Assembly (NCBI GenBank): GCA_964536965.1
Contig: CAZIAL010000015.1
Location: 8,519 to 72,518 of the forward strand
Direction of reading: 5' to 3'
Origin: JACMQW01 sp964536965
Lineage (GTDB): Bacteria > Bdellovibrionota > UBA1018
DNA: 64,000 nt
The notes beneath the pieces are model-generated. The model had not been told where the DNA came from. It did no database searches and saw only the letters and a program-made list of their open reading frames with translations. Position 1 is the stretch's first letter. Each line of letters opens with the position of its first letter. The translations under genes were made by a program, and so were the position numbers. Below, one piece after another: positions 33,828 through 41,456 of this stretch.

Positions 33828-34022
33828 TTACCCCGGTTGAACCCCGCGTCCCCTATGCGCGTGGTGCAGCAGGTAGTTCCAGATCATCGCCGTCGACAAA
33901 ATAAATTCCCGTTTGAGTTTAAAATAAAAGTCTTCGAGCCTAAGCCCGACCGCGATTCCTTCGTTTACCCGCGCATCCTGAATCGCGACCAGGCTGGCAA
34001 AGTCTGTAAACTTCGCCTCGGT
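33828..34022 (-). pseudogene. Remnant of a protein-coding gene (64 codons, no start)
   Basis: An open frame on the minus strand between an in-frame TAA (complement of 34023-34025) and a stop at 33828. It reads like a true protein: SLVAIQDARVNEGIAVGLRL, then EDFYFKLKREFILSTAMIWNY, then LLHHAHRGRGV. It has no ATG/GTG/TTG before its conserved-looking start region. It is probably the 3' part of a decayed accessory gene. The family is not recognised. Confidence 0.4.
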
Positions 34023-34392
34023 TTATAACGCATAGCAGTATAAATAGGAAGCGCGTTGTTCCTAGGCTTTAACGCCCGTATATTCGCGTAGGAGCCGGAG
34101 AGTTAGAATTTTTGAACTCTTTTTATGTAACAAGCCCCTTGAATCTACACAGGGACAGATGTTACTAAGCCGCTGCGCGAAGCTCTGCCAACGCCGGGCG
34201 GGGTTTCGAGCGCTCTCGACCTACCTTATCTGCGCATCTTCCTGACTGAATGTTTCCGGCGGATTGAAACAAAACGGGGCAAGCACCTCAGGGAGAAGTC
34301 CGCCTAAAGTCATTTAGGGCCAAACCGATTTCCTGCGCGTATTACTGATCCACTTCACTTGGCCGAAACTTCATTTCAGGTCCTAGGCGGAC
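34023..34392. other. Non-coding or decayed stretch in the island
   Basis: Together with 33602-33827 this makes about 600 nt without a convincing gene. The first part is AT-rich (for example around 33680-33760). Between 34145 and 34310 the plus strand has an unstarted frame with LDLPYLRIFLTECFRRIETK and HLREKSA before a stop; the minus strand has a frame ending GRERSKPRPALAELRAAA. One of these may be the tail of an old integrase or transposase, but neither can be assigned. Confidence 0.45.
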
Positions 34393-34929
34393 GTGTATCC
34401 CGAAGTGCCATTCCCAGAATGGATAGTGTTTCTGGAAAATCTATTTAAACGACTGCTGATTCGCGGCCTGATCGCAACCGGCTTCTTTTTGGCCGGTTTG
34501 CACTTAGCCGCAAACTCCATCGAAGCGAGCGGCATGGCGAGTCCTAGGAACCCTGCTTGGAGAGTGATCCGTGGGCTACTTGCGATCGAATACGAAATCA
34601 TGAGGCTGATCCTCTTTGGCGGCCTTCTCCTGGGCTGCCTCGTCGTAATCGCATACGCCGCCATTTTCTTCATATTCGAACCGAGACAAAAGCGAAGGGA
34701 GAAAATCGAAAAGGCGATCCGCGACGAGGAGGCCCGAATCCGCGAGGCCGAAGTATCTGAGAGGTGGAGAAAGGGCCGAGAGGAGGATGAGCGGCGCTTT
34801 CGGAAATGGGTCGACGACACAACCGAACAAGAACGAATCAGGCGCGCCAAGGAGACCGCGCGCTTAAACGCCAGAACACCCGAGCAAGTCAAAGCCGATG
34901 CAATCCACGAAATTACGAAAGGATGGTGA
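34393..34929 (+). CDS. Membrane protein with C-terminal charged coiled coil
   Basis: A 178-residue protein with two transmembrane helices (LLIRGLIATGFFLAGLHLA and MRLILFGGLLLGCLVVIAYAA) followed by FEPRQKRREKIEKAIRDEEA and further Glu/Arg-rich helices up to the end (HEITKGW). The topology suggests a membrane-anchored cytoplasmic coiled coil. It is 7 nt upstream of the replication-relaxation gene, so it is likely part of the element's own functions. No family recognised. Confidence 0.6.
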   Translation: MYPEVPFPEWIVFLENLFKRLLIRGLIATGFFLAGLHLAANSIEASGMASPRNPAWRVIRGLLAIEYEIMRLILFGGLLLGCLVVIAYAAIFFIFEPRQKRREKIEKAIRDEEARIREAEVSERWRKGREEDERRFRKWVDDTTEQERIRRAKETARLNARTPEQVKADAIHEITKGW

Positions 34930-34935
34930 CGGCCT

Positions 34936-35752
34936 ATGAAGCTTGAGAAGCGAGATCTAGCCCTCTTGGACGCACTCACACGCTACGGAATCCTTTCTAC
35001 CGAGCAGATCCGGACGAGGTTCTTCGCAGGCAGGCATAGCCAAGACAACGATGCTCCGGAGACTTCGGATTCTTGAGGCTGAAGGCGTGATCCGAAGAGT
35101 CCTTGGCCTTCAAGGTGGTTTGGGGGCCTGGGTCATGACGAAGTATGGGTACCAGGCGACGGGGAATTATGACGATCCTCCGAAGTTCAGTAACCAGAAC
35201 ACGATCCGCCACGAGGTCCGCTTGTCCTCGGTCCGAATGCAGCTTGAAAGTGTCGGGTTAGGAGAAAACTTCGTGCCCGAGTGGGAGCTGAAGCGACAGC
35301 TTGCGACGAATGACATCAAAGCCGCTGCCGAAAGGCAGGTACCCGACGGAATCATGATCACGGAGAGCCAAGGACGGCCGGCAGGGGTCGCTTTGGAGCT
35401 TGAACTCACGGCCAAAGGCTTTGCGCGCTACAAAAAGGTGGTCAAGGAGTACGAACGAAAGAGAAAAATCGCTTTCGTTTGGTACCTGATCCAGGACGAG
35501 CGAATCGCCCGAATGCTCATGCCGCTTTGGAGGAAGCGGGACCGCTCCGAGGATGGCCCGGAGCTACTCATTACGAATCTAACTGAGCTCGAACGCGATA
35601 GAAGCCGCGCTGTCTTACGAAGATCCGATCATCCCGATTGCCGAATCGAAGAACTCTTCGCTCTAAAACCACCTGACTACGCAGCCTCTCACCCGGTGAG
35701 CACCCGCGTGGTCCAGATGGGTGAGCAGGAGGAATGGGAAATCTCCGCGTAA
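34936..35752 (+). pseudogene. Replication-relaxation family protein split by a +1 frameshift
   Basis: Frame 1 starts at ATG 34936 (MKLEKRDLALLDALTRYGIL, then STEQIRTRFFAGRHSQ) and hits TGA at 35074. Frame 2, open through 35752, carries the natural continuation: TTMLRRLRILEAEGVIRRVLG, then the core with HEVRLSSVRMQLE, QVPDGIM, VALELELTAKG and YLIQDERIARML. Winged-helix replication-relaxation proteins of mobile elements have exactly this order, 'LT..D..LL.AL..YG.L...Q', then 'RRL..L...GL..R'. Skipping one C near 35041 joins the two. It could be a true mutation, a sequencing error or programmed frameshifting. As drawn, the product is probably inactive unless the 233-residue part is made from ATG 35051. 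Confidence 0.7.
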
Positions 35753-35759
35753 TTCCAGA

Positions 35760-35879
35760 CGCCTGCCCCCACTCGCTCGGGGACACATCGCTCTTAACGG
35801 CTCCCGACCCCTCCCCCTCTACGAGTGAAAGGGGTCGGGAGCCTAAGCGATGAAGAAAAAAAGCGAGCGGGGGCAGGCG
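35760..35879. repeat. 120-nt imperfect cruciform (nested inverted repeats)
   Basis: Three nested arm pairs. The outer pair, 35760-35777 against 35862-35879, matches at 17 of 18. The middle pair is CATCGCT (35786-35792) against AGCGATG (35846-35852). The inner pair is GGCTCCCGACCCCT (35799-35812) against AGGGGTCGGGAGCC (35830-35843), a perfect 14-bp stem. The loop is about 17 nt. It lies between the replication-relaxation gene and the 55-residue ORF/recombinase. Candidates are a transfer or replication origin, a recombination site, or a structured RNA/terminator. Confidence 0.85.
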
Positions 35880-35952
35880 AAGACGAAGTCTTGAGCAAAT
35901 CCAGTTGAGAGGAAGAAAGAAGTAAAAAAGTAAAACGTAAGGAGTAGAGGCG

Positions 35953-36120
35953 ATGAGTGACGAAATAGAAGTCATTCCAGTGCCGATTCCATGCGCGTCT
36001 TATGAGAAAAAAATCCAAAGCTTGATTGCGAAATTACTCGAAGTTGACGAAAAGCTCTTCCCGGCGGAAGTTATGGCGGACGAACAGGCGCGGGAACACC
36101 TCGCCAAGGAGGCAGTATGA
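35953..36120 (+). CDS. 55-aa ORF translationally coupled to the serine recombinase
   Basis: ATG 35953 follows AAGGAG at about 8 nt. The product starts MSDEIEVIPVPIPCASYEKK, continues IQSLIAKLLEVDEKL and ends EQAREHLAKEAV. The stop TGA overlaps the recombinase ATG (ATGA). The strong ribosome site and coupling make it a likely real protein, perhaps a small recombination accessory factor such as a directionality protein, by position only. No family recognised. Confidence 0.6.
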   Translation: MSDEIEVIPVPIPCASYEKKIQSLIAKLLEVDEKLFPAEVMADEQAREHLAKEAV

Positions 36121-37814
36121 AGAGGGTTGGCATTTATCTACGGGTCTCGACCGAAGAACAGGCCAGACTCCAGGACGGATCGCTCTCGTCCCAACGCCAG
36201 CGACTCATCGATTATGTCGAAAGCCAAAACCGCCGGGAAACTTCCTGGGGAACGGTGGTCGACGTTTACTGTGACGAGGGACTTTCCGCAAAAGACATGA
36301 AACGGCCTGAGTTCCAGCGGCTTCTATCCGATATTAAATCAGGCTGCATCAATTTGATCCTCGCGACCGAACTCTCTAGGCTTTCCCGATCGATCCACGA
36401 CTTTTGCGAACTCTGGGCGCTCTTCAAAAAGCACGGCACAAGCATGGTCACGCTCAGGGAGCAATTCGATACGACGACCGCGTCGGGCGAGATGATGATT
36501 TTTAACCTGATCAATTATGCGCAGTACGAACGTAAGCAGACGGCGGAGCGGATCTCGGCTAACTGGCAATCCCGAGCAAAACGCGGTCTTTGGAACGGCG
36601 GGACGATCCCATTTGGGTTTGATCGTAACCCCGTCAGGAAGGGCGAACTCCTTCCGCATCCGTCCGAGAGCAAGCAAGTCCGGGAAGTCTTCGAGCTATT
36701 CCTAGAAGCCGGATCCGTCCGGAAGACCTGCCTGGAGTTAGCCAAGCGCGGAATCCTCTCGAAGCGCTACATCAACAAACACGGCGTCGAGAAGGGTGCT
36801 CGTCAAATCACCGTGATGAGTCTGCAGCGAATCCTAACGAACCGCGCTTACATCGGGCTGAGGGAGATCGGAGTTCGAACCGGGAAGGTCGAAGTCGTGA
36901 AGGCGAACTGGGAGGCGTTGATCGATCTCGACCTCTTTAACCGGGTCCAGGAACGGCTTGCGCTGAACAAGAACAAATTCAAGCCTGATGAATGGAAGCG
37001 TTATCCGTTTCCGCTGACTGAGCTCCTCATTTGCGGAGAGTGCGGAAAAAACCTAGGCGGAAAATCCGGGACGAGCGGCAGTACTGGAAAGCACTTCTAC
37101 TATGGACACCCGAGGCAGTTAAACAGTGACGGCGTGACCCATCTGAAACGCTGCCAGTTAGAAACCGTCCGGGCAGAACGGATCGAAACGACGGTGCTTG
37201 AGTCCTTGAAAACCCTGGCGACCGACCAGGGTAGGCTCGACCACTGGCTCGATATCTACGCGAAAGGGACCACGAGCGACTTGCCTGCGATCCACGGGAA
37301 GATGAAAACTCTGGAAGCGGACCTCCAGACCCAAGAGCGCCGAAATGAAAATCTGATCGAACGCCTCTCGGAGCTTCCGAAAGAGGTTTCTGCCGATGGG
37401 ATCTACAAGCAAATTCAGGCGAACACCACGAGAGTGGCGGAATTGAAGGCGACCCTGGCCGCCCTCAGGTCGCAAGAAAACCAAATGCGCACGAAAGCGG
37501 TGGATCGCGAACGGCTTTTATTCCGGATCCGCAGGACGATCCAGAATCTCGAGAAGACTCCGGTTGAGGATCGCCGAGGGATTTATGGCAACCTGATCAA
37601 GTTCGCAGAACTGCATCCAACGAAGGTGAGGCTGGGGCTGTACGCCCCGGCCCGACCTTCGGGGACCCCGGAAACGAAAAAGGCCGGTAACGAGTTTTCG
37701 TTACCGGCCAGAAATCTTGCTTCCATCGACAGCCAGCGTAGCTGTTCGAGTACTGTACTATTTGGTGCCCTCGAACAGACTCGAACTGTTACGGCTTGCG
37801 CCACTGGTTCCTAA
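36117..37814 (+). CDS. Large serine recombinase
   Basis: A 565-residue site-specific integrase/resolvase. The catalytic domain has YLRVSTEEQ with nucleophile Ser11, then CDEGLSAKDMKRPEFQRLL and LILATELSRLSRS. The recombinase domain (PFGFDR...GELLPHPSESKQVREVFELF, ILTNRAYIG) is followed by a zinc-ribbon part (LLICGECGKNLGGKSG) and a coiled coil (about 385-470). The second Cys pair of the ribbon is incomplete (only KRC). The last about 50 residues (from about KKAGNEFS) are encoded by DNA antisense to the tRNA-Leu terminator and tRNA gene, so this tail probably derives from the integration site. Confidence 0.9.
   Translation: MKRVGIYLRVSTEEQARLQDGSLSSQRQRLIDYVESQNRRETSWGTVVDVYCDEGLSAKDMKRPEFQRLLSDIKSGCINLILATELSRLSRSIHDFCELWALFKKHGTSMVTLREQFDTTTASGEMMIFNLINYAQYERKQTAERISANWQSRAKRGLWNGGTIPFGFDRNPVRKGELLPHPSESKQVREVFELFLEAGSVRKTCLELAKRGILSKRYINKHGVEKGARQITVMSLQRILTNRAYIGLREIGVRTGKVEVVKANWEALIDLDLFNRVQERLALNKNKFKPDEWKRYPFPLTELLICGECGKNLGGKSGTSGSTGKHFYYGHPRQLNSDGVTHLKRCQLETVRAERIETTVLESLKTLATDQGRLDHWLDIYAKGTTSDLPAIHGKMKTLEADLQTQERRNENLIERLSELPKEVSADGIYKQIQANTTRVAELKATLAALRSQENQMRTKAVDRERLLFRIRRTIQNLEKTPVEDRRGIYGNLIKFAELHPTKVRLGLYAPARPSGTPETKKAGNEFSLPARNLASIDSQRSCSSTVLFGALEQTRTVTACATGS
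37677..37709 (-). terminator. Rho-independent terminator of tRNA-Leu, inside the recombinase gene
   Basis: On the minus strand a perfect 12-bp stem (GGCCGGTAACGA / TCGTTACCGGCC, loop AAAC) is followed by TTTTT. It lies 53 nt downstream of the tRNA-Leu 3' end and is embedded antisense in the recombinase coding sequence. Confidence 0.85.
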
Positions 37815-37847
37815 GACCAGCGTGTCTACCAATTCCACCACGAGGGC
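37763..37847 (-). tRNA. tRNA-Leu (anticodon TAG)
   Basis: A class II tRNA of 85 nt including an encoded CCA. The acceptor arms GCCCTCG / CGAGGGC enclose a D-arm with TGGTAGACA and an anticodon stem CTGGT / ACCAG around loop CTTAGGA (anticodon TAG). A variable arm TGGCGCAAGCCGT and T-loop GTTCGAGTC follow. It reads CUA (and CUN by wobble) Leu codons. The 3' half is overlapped antisense by the serine recombinase gene. Confidence 0.96.
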
Positions 37848-37876
37848 ACGCCTCGAAACTAACACAAGGACGGCGG

Positions 37877-38671
37877 TTAGGCGAGACGAGGAACTTCGCT
37901 TGAGACGACTTCTGCCCGAGGTTTAGGCCGTGGAAGGGCCCAGCGGGCGAGCGGAGAAAAAGGCGTATATATCGCGTAAACGAGTCGTTCGCGAAATCCG
38001 GGATCGTACTGCCCGCGCGCGCGCATCGAGTCGATAACCGGTTTCATGAAGAGAGCCCATTTAAGAGGGCCGTTCCCGAATCCGTACATCCCGACATGGC
38101 GGTGGCGAGCGACCAGGACGGAAATCTCCGAAGGAACCCCGGCCTGGGTGGTCTTCTGGAAATGGAGTCCGATCGGCCGAAAACAGATCCGGCGATAAAG
38201 GGACTGCAACCGTTCGTCGGAAGTGATGACGAGAAAATCTCGATCGTGCGCACGGAGGATTTCGTGGACCGCCCGAAAGACGTCGATAATGGCCTGCGTG
38301 CCGCGGAATTCGCGGATGAGGAAGAGGCGCCCAATTTCGATACTGCGATCTGCGCCGGGAAGACGTCCATCGGCTAGCCCCGTGGACTGGAGGGCCGACG
38401 GGATCCATCGGAAGGGAGTCGACGAAGCGACCTCGGGAACCCAGACGCTGATGGAGCCGACGAGGAGATCCCCCGCGTAGAAGGCGAGGAGATGGAATCC
38501 CGGGAGCGCCAGGTCCTCCGCCGTTTCCGCCTGATCCGGGGCAAACTTTCCGGCCTCGGAATAAACGCGGCGACGAAGGGCCCATACGGGCCCAAGTTCG
38601 GAGACGTCGCGAACGCGACGAACCGAGAGCGCGATCCCCAAGGGGGTAGGTCTCATCTGACACACTTCCAT
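37877..38671 (-). CDS. FeeM-like N-acyl amino acid synthase (autoinducer-synthase fold)
   Basis: A 264-residue GNAT-related acyltransferase. The N-terminus (LGPVWALRRRVYSEAGKFAPD) matches the 'LRy.vY..e' helix of LuxI/FeeM-type N-acyltransferases. SISVWVPEVASSTPF and EIGRLFLIREFRGTQAIIDVFRAV give the catalytic Glu strand and acyl-donor pocket, and VITSDERLQSLYRRICFRPIG closes the fold. FeeM-type enzymes join an acyl chain from acyl-ACP or CoA to an amino acid. The C-terminal about 80 residues are an extra region with unknown role. It is divergent from the nine-gene operon with a 105-nt shared region, which suggests it makes that pathway's precursor. The start ATG has GGAG at six nt. Confidence 0.72.
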   Translation of the reverse strand: MEVCQMRPTPLGIALSVRRVRDVSELGPVWALRRRVYSEAGKFAPDQAETAEDLALPGFHLLAFYAGDLLVGSISVWVPEVASSTPFRWIPSALQSTGLADGRLPGADRSIEIGRLFLIREFRGTQAIIDVFRAVHEILRAHDRDFLVITSDERLQSLYRRICFRPIGLHFQKTTQAGVPSEISVLVARHRHVGMYGFGNGPLKWALFMKPVIDSMRARGQYDPGFRERLVYAIYTPFSPLARWALPRPKPRAEVVSSEVPRLA

Positions 38672-38776
38672 CCAGCTCCACTTTATATTACTAGATAAAA
38701 ATAGTCAACTACTCAATCCCCTCAGAATCGCTCTAATTTCCGGGCCCTGACCCCCGTTCAGGGGTAATTTTATAGC
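38672..38776. promoter_or_regulatory. Divergent promoter region of the candidate biosynthetic cluster
   Basis: On the minus strand TTGACT (complement of 38703-38708) is followed by TATAAA (complement of 38682-38687) at 15 nt, or by TAAAGT at 17 nt, which would serve the acyl amino acid synthase. Towards the plus operon there is an inverted repeat CCCTGA/TCAGGG (38745-38763) 13 nt before ATG, which may be an operator or a ribosome-hiding hairpin. No ribosome site is visible before the plus-strand ATG. Confidence 0.45.
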
Positions 38777-39793
38777 ATGGCAGGCCCCGACCCATCCGCC
38801 GTCCTTCACCACGATCCGAAGGCCCACGGCTCGAGCCTCGCCCAAGTCGCGACCGCGCTCGAAGGGCTGCGCCCGACCCTTCTCGACCGGATCCACCGAC
38901 AGGGGTTCCTCCTTCTGCGCGGGTTTCCCGTCCGTACCGCTTCGGACTTCCGAACCGTTGCGAACGCGATCGATCCGGATCTCCATCGCTATATGGGACA
39001 AACCGATCGCGCCGAGGTCCAAGACCGCATCTATGAGTCGACGCCGGTGCCCGGTCGATTCCCGATACCGCTCCATTCCGAATCCGCCTACTCCGCGTAC
39101 TTTCCTCGGCGCGGACTCTTTTTCTGCGAGAAACCCGCGGACTCCGGAGGGGAGTCCTGGCTCGCCGACACCCGCAAAGTTCTCGCCGATCTTCCCGCCG
39201 ACCTCCGCGCGAAGTTCGAAGCGCGCGGCGTTCGTTACATACGAAACGCTCCGCCCGCGGGAGCATGGATCCATCGACTCTCGCGTCTGACGAAATCGGG
39301 AATCGTAAAAAGCTGGCCCGAAACCTTCGGTGAAACCGACCGCGAAAAAGTGACCGCCTTCGGTCGCGCCCACGCGATTCCGATGCAGTGGAAAAAAGGA
39401 AATTGGCTCTCGCTCGACGCGGTTCTTCCCGCCGTTCGCACGCATCCGGTGACCGGGGAAAAAGTCTGGTTTAACCAGGCCCACCTCTATCGCCTGCGCT
39501 CCGAGAGCCATCCCTTCCTCGGGAAAATCGTTTCACTCCTTTTCAACCGTCTGCCCGCGTTCCCCGTCATGGACTCGCGGTTCGGCAATGACGAGCCCAT
39601 TTCGCCCGAGGACCTCGCGACGATTCGAGACGCCTTCCACCGCCACCTGGTCTCGATTCCCCTGCTCGCGGGGGACGTCCTCTATTTCGATAATCTCCTC
39701 GTCGCCCACGGCCGAAGTCCCTTCCGCGGAAAACGACGACTACTGGCGACTTTCTCCGACTACGGGTCGGGCGGCGCCCGGAGCGAGCCATGA
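38777..39793 (+). CDS. TauD/TfdA-type Fe(II)/2-oxoglutarate oxygenase
   Basis: A 338-residue non-haem iron oxygenase. The facial triad is visible as His100-x-Glu102 in PLHSESAY and the distal His311 in LLVAHGRSPFRGKRR, with the 2OG-binding Arg at 320/321. FLLLRGFPV, GGESWLAD and HPVTGEKVWFNQAH are typical family blocks. Such enzymes hydroxylate, desaturate or cyclise small metabolites and are common in natural-product pathways (SyrP-like, isonitrile-type). First gene of the operon; its stop overlaps the next ATG (ATGA). There is no visible ribosome site and the start is the only in-frame ATG near the promoter. Confidence 0.88.
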   Translation: MAGPDPSAVLHHDPKAHGSSLAQVATALEGLRPTLLDRIHRQGFLLLRGFPVRTASDFRTVANAIDPDLHRYMGQTDRAEVQDRIYESTPVPGRFPIPLHSESAYSAYFPRRGLFFCEKPADSGGESWLADTRKVLADLPADLRAKFEARGVRYIRNAPPAGAWIHRLSRLTKSGIVKSWPETFGETDREKVTAFGRAHAIPMQWKKGNWLSLDAVLPAVRTHPVTGEKVWFNQAHLYRLRSESHPFLGKIVSLLFNRLPAFPVMDSRFGNDEPISPEDLATIRDAFHRHLVSIPLLAGDVLYFDNLLVAHGRSPFRGKRRLLATFSDYGSGGARSEP

Positions 39794-40656
39794 GCCGGAA
39801 AAAAGGCGTTCCCATTCGTTACGCGATCCAGGGCGTACGCATCTTCCATCGCCTGGCTTCGCCGATTCTCTCCATCTTCGGAATGCGGGGAAACAGCGTC
39901 GTCGTTCGACAGGGACTCCGGTTCGAGCTGGATGCGGACGAGGCGATCGACTTCGGGTTACTGGTCTTCCGGGATTTCGAACCGGGCCTCCGGCGCGCGA
40001 TCGAACGCACGGTCCGCTCCGGCGAGGTCGTCCTCGATATCGGCGCGAATACAGGAATCCATACTCTTATTCTCGCGAGGCAAGTCGGTCCCCAGGGATG
40101 CGTCTTCGCCTTCGAACCCACGCGTTTCGCGTTCGCGAAACTGAGGAAAAATCTTTCGCTCAATCCGGACCTCGCGACTCGCGTGACTGCGCTCGAAATC
40201 GGACTGACCGACGTTCCGGGACATGCGCTGCCAGACGCCGTTTCTTCGAGCTGGAACCTGAGCGCGCCGCTCGCCTCGGCCAACCCCCTCGACATGGGTT
40301 ATGCGCAGAGTACGAGCGGCGCGAAGACGCTAACGCTCGATGAGTGGAGCGCGACGAGCAACCTCACTCGCCTCGACTGGATTAAACTCGACGTCGACGG
40401 ATTCGAGGTCCGGGTGCTTCGCGGGGCGCGGGCCACGCTCGCGAAATGGCGCCCGAAAATTTTCCTCGAAATCGCGCCCCATCATTTCGTTCGGCCGGAA
40501 GAGACCTTCGAACAGCTGATCGAACTCATCCGCGACGCGGGGTATCGATTGCATGATCTAAACGGTACGGCGTTCCCGACCGATGCGCGCTCCATCCGAG
40601 AAGGACTCCGGGAGGGGGCTCTCCTGAACGCGCTCGCTCTGCCGTCGAAAGATTGA
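39790..40656 (+). CDS. FkbM-family methyltransferase
   Basis: A 288-residue SAM-dependent methyltransferase. VVLDIGANTGIHTLILAR is the SAM loop, VFAFEPTRFAFAKLRKNLSLNP the acidic strand, and LDWIKLDVDGFEVRVLRGA with FLEIAPHHF the FkbM hallmark. Family members O-methylate sugars or hydroxyls in natural products. The N-terminal about 50 residues (AIQGVRIFHRLASPILSIFG) may form a membrane-associated helix. Overlaps the oxygenase gene by 4 nt. The acceptor is presumably a hydroxyl on the pathway product. Confidence 0.9.
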   Translation: MSRKKGVPIRYAIQGVRIFHRLASPILSIFGMRGNSVVVRQGLRFELDADEAIDFGLLVFRDFEPGLRRAIERTVRSGEVVLDIGANTGIHTLILARQVGPQGCVFAFEPTRFAFAKLRKNLSLNPDLATRVTALEIGLTDVPGHALPDAVSSSWNLSAPLASANPLDMGYAQSTSGAKTLTLDEWSATSNLTRLDWIKLDVDGFEVRVLRGARATLAKWRPKIFLEIAPHHFVRPEETFEQLIELIRDAGYRLHDLNGTAFPTDARSIREGLREGALLNALALPSKD

Positions 40657-40733
40657 CGATCCAACCCTTCAAGCAATGCCTCTGAACGGCCGAAAAGCAG
40701 ATGAAACCCCGAATTTATCAGGAGATTCTGCGC

Positions 40734-41456
40734 ATGGACCGGATCGCGAAATTACAGGAAACGCTCGCCGCCGCATTCAAGAGCCGCTCGAACAGTGCGA
40801 ACACGCTTCGACTGCTGTCGCTCGATCACGTCGATCGCCGGATCTACGGCCTCTTTCTCATCGAGACTTATCACTACACCCGTCACAACGCTCGCAACCA
40901 AGCGCTGGTCGCGACCCGCGACGAACGTCTGGACGTGAATTACATGAAATTCTGCCTGAAACACGCGATGGAAGAAGCGGGCCACGAGTACATGGCTTTC
41001 GCCGACCTGAACAGTCTCGGCGCCCGCTTCAGCGAAGATGAACTCCCCGAGCCGCTCGAGGATACGAAGACACTGATCGCGTATCTTTATCACGTCTCGC
41101 AACATGGGAATCCACTCGCCCGCCTCGGTTATAGTTTCTGGGCGGAGAGCTGTTATGCGTATACGAACTCCACGAAGGAAATTTTCAAGGAGGCTCTCGG
41201 AATCCAGTCGAACCAGATGACGTTTCTCGAGGCGCACGCGGCGATCGACGAAGCGCATTTCGAAGAGGTAAAGTTCGCGATCAACCGCTTCGTGAAGACC
41301 GATGCGGACTGGAAAGCCCTGGAAGAAGTCATGCTCCACAGCCTCTTGCTCACGGGTCGAGTGATGGATAACGTCATCGGTCAGTACCTCGACATGGTGG
41401 ACGGAAAACCGACCCGCTACGCGATTCTCGACCGGCTCCTTGCGGAAGCGGCATGA
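40734..41456 (+). CDS. Haem-oxygenase-like diiron enzyme (HDO, CADD/UndA type)
   Basis: A 240-residue all-helical protein. The ligand set of haem-oxygenase-like diiron enzymes can be placed: Glu44 and His51 seven apart in IETYHYTRH, Glu138 in FWAESC, and His168-x3-Asp172-x2-His175 in EAHAAIDEAHF. The 7-residue E/H spacing and the HxxxDxxH motif are those of CADD-like members; others in the superfamily are UndA and SznF. They cleave or oxygenate fatty acids or amines. The start is ATG 40734 with AGGAG nine nt upstream; ATG 40701 has no ribosome site. The 77-nt gap before it is the only sizeable one in the operon; its stop overlaps the next start by 4 nt. Confidence 0.83.
   Translation: MDRIAKLQETLAAAFKSRSNSANTLRLLSLDHVDRRIYGLFLIETYHYTRHNARNQALVATRDERLDVNYMKFCLKHAMEEAGHEYMAFADLNSLGARFSEDELPEPLEDTKTLIAYLYHVSQHGNPLARLGYSFWAESCYAYTNSTKEIFKEALGIQSNQMTFLEAHAAIDEAHFEEVKFAINRFVKTDADWKALEEVMLHSLLLTGRVMDNVIGQYLDMVDGKPTRYAILDRLLAEAA

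Larger units (their letters stand above)
34393..37814 (+). mobile_element. Serine-recombinase island core (boundaries uncertain)
   Basis: A co-oriented set: a membrane/coiled-coil protein, a (frameshifted) replication-relaxation protein, a 120-nt cruciform, a 55-residue ORF and a large serine recombinase whose 3' end abuts tRNA-Leu. This composition is typical of small integrative elements, possibly mobilisable. No phage structural, conjugation coupling or replication-initiation genes are seen, and no clear direct repeat marking the left end was found. The island may extend left to about 31.2 kb. Confidence 0.6.

Noticed and set aside
33816..34028. 70-codon plus-strand frame
   Set aside because: Pro/Arg-rich and unlike a protein; the opposite strand frame at 33828-34022 reads much better as an old gene.
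34393..37814. Prophage
   Set aside because: No capsid, tail, lysis, terminase or repressor genes; only recombinase and relaxation-type functions.
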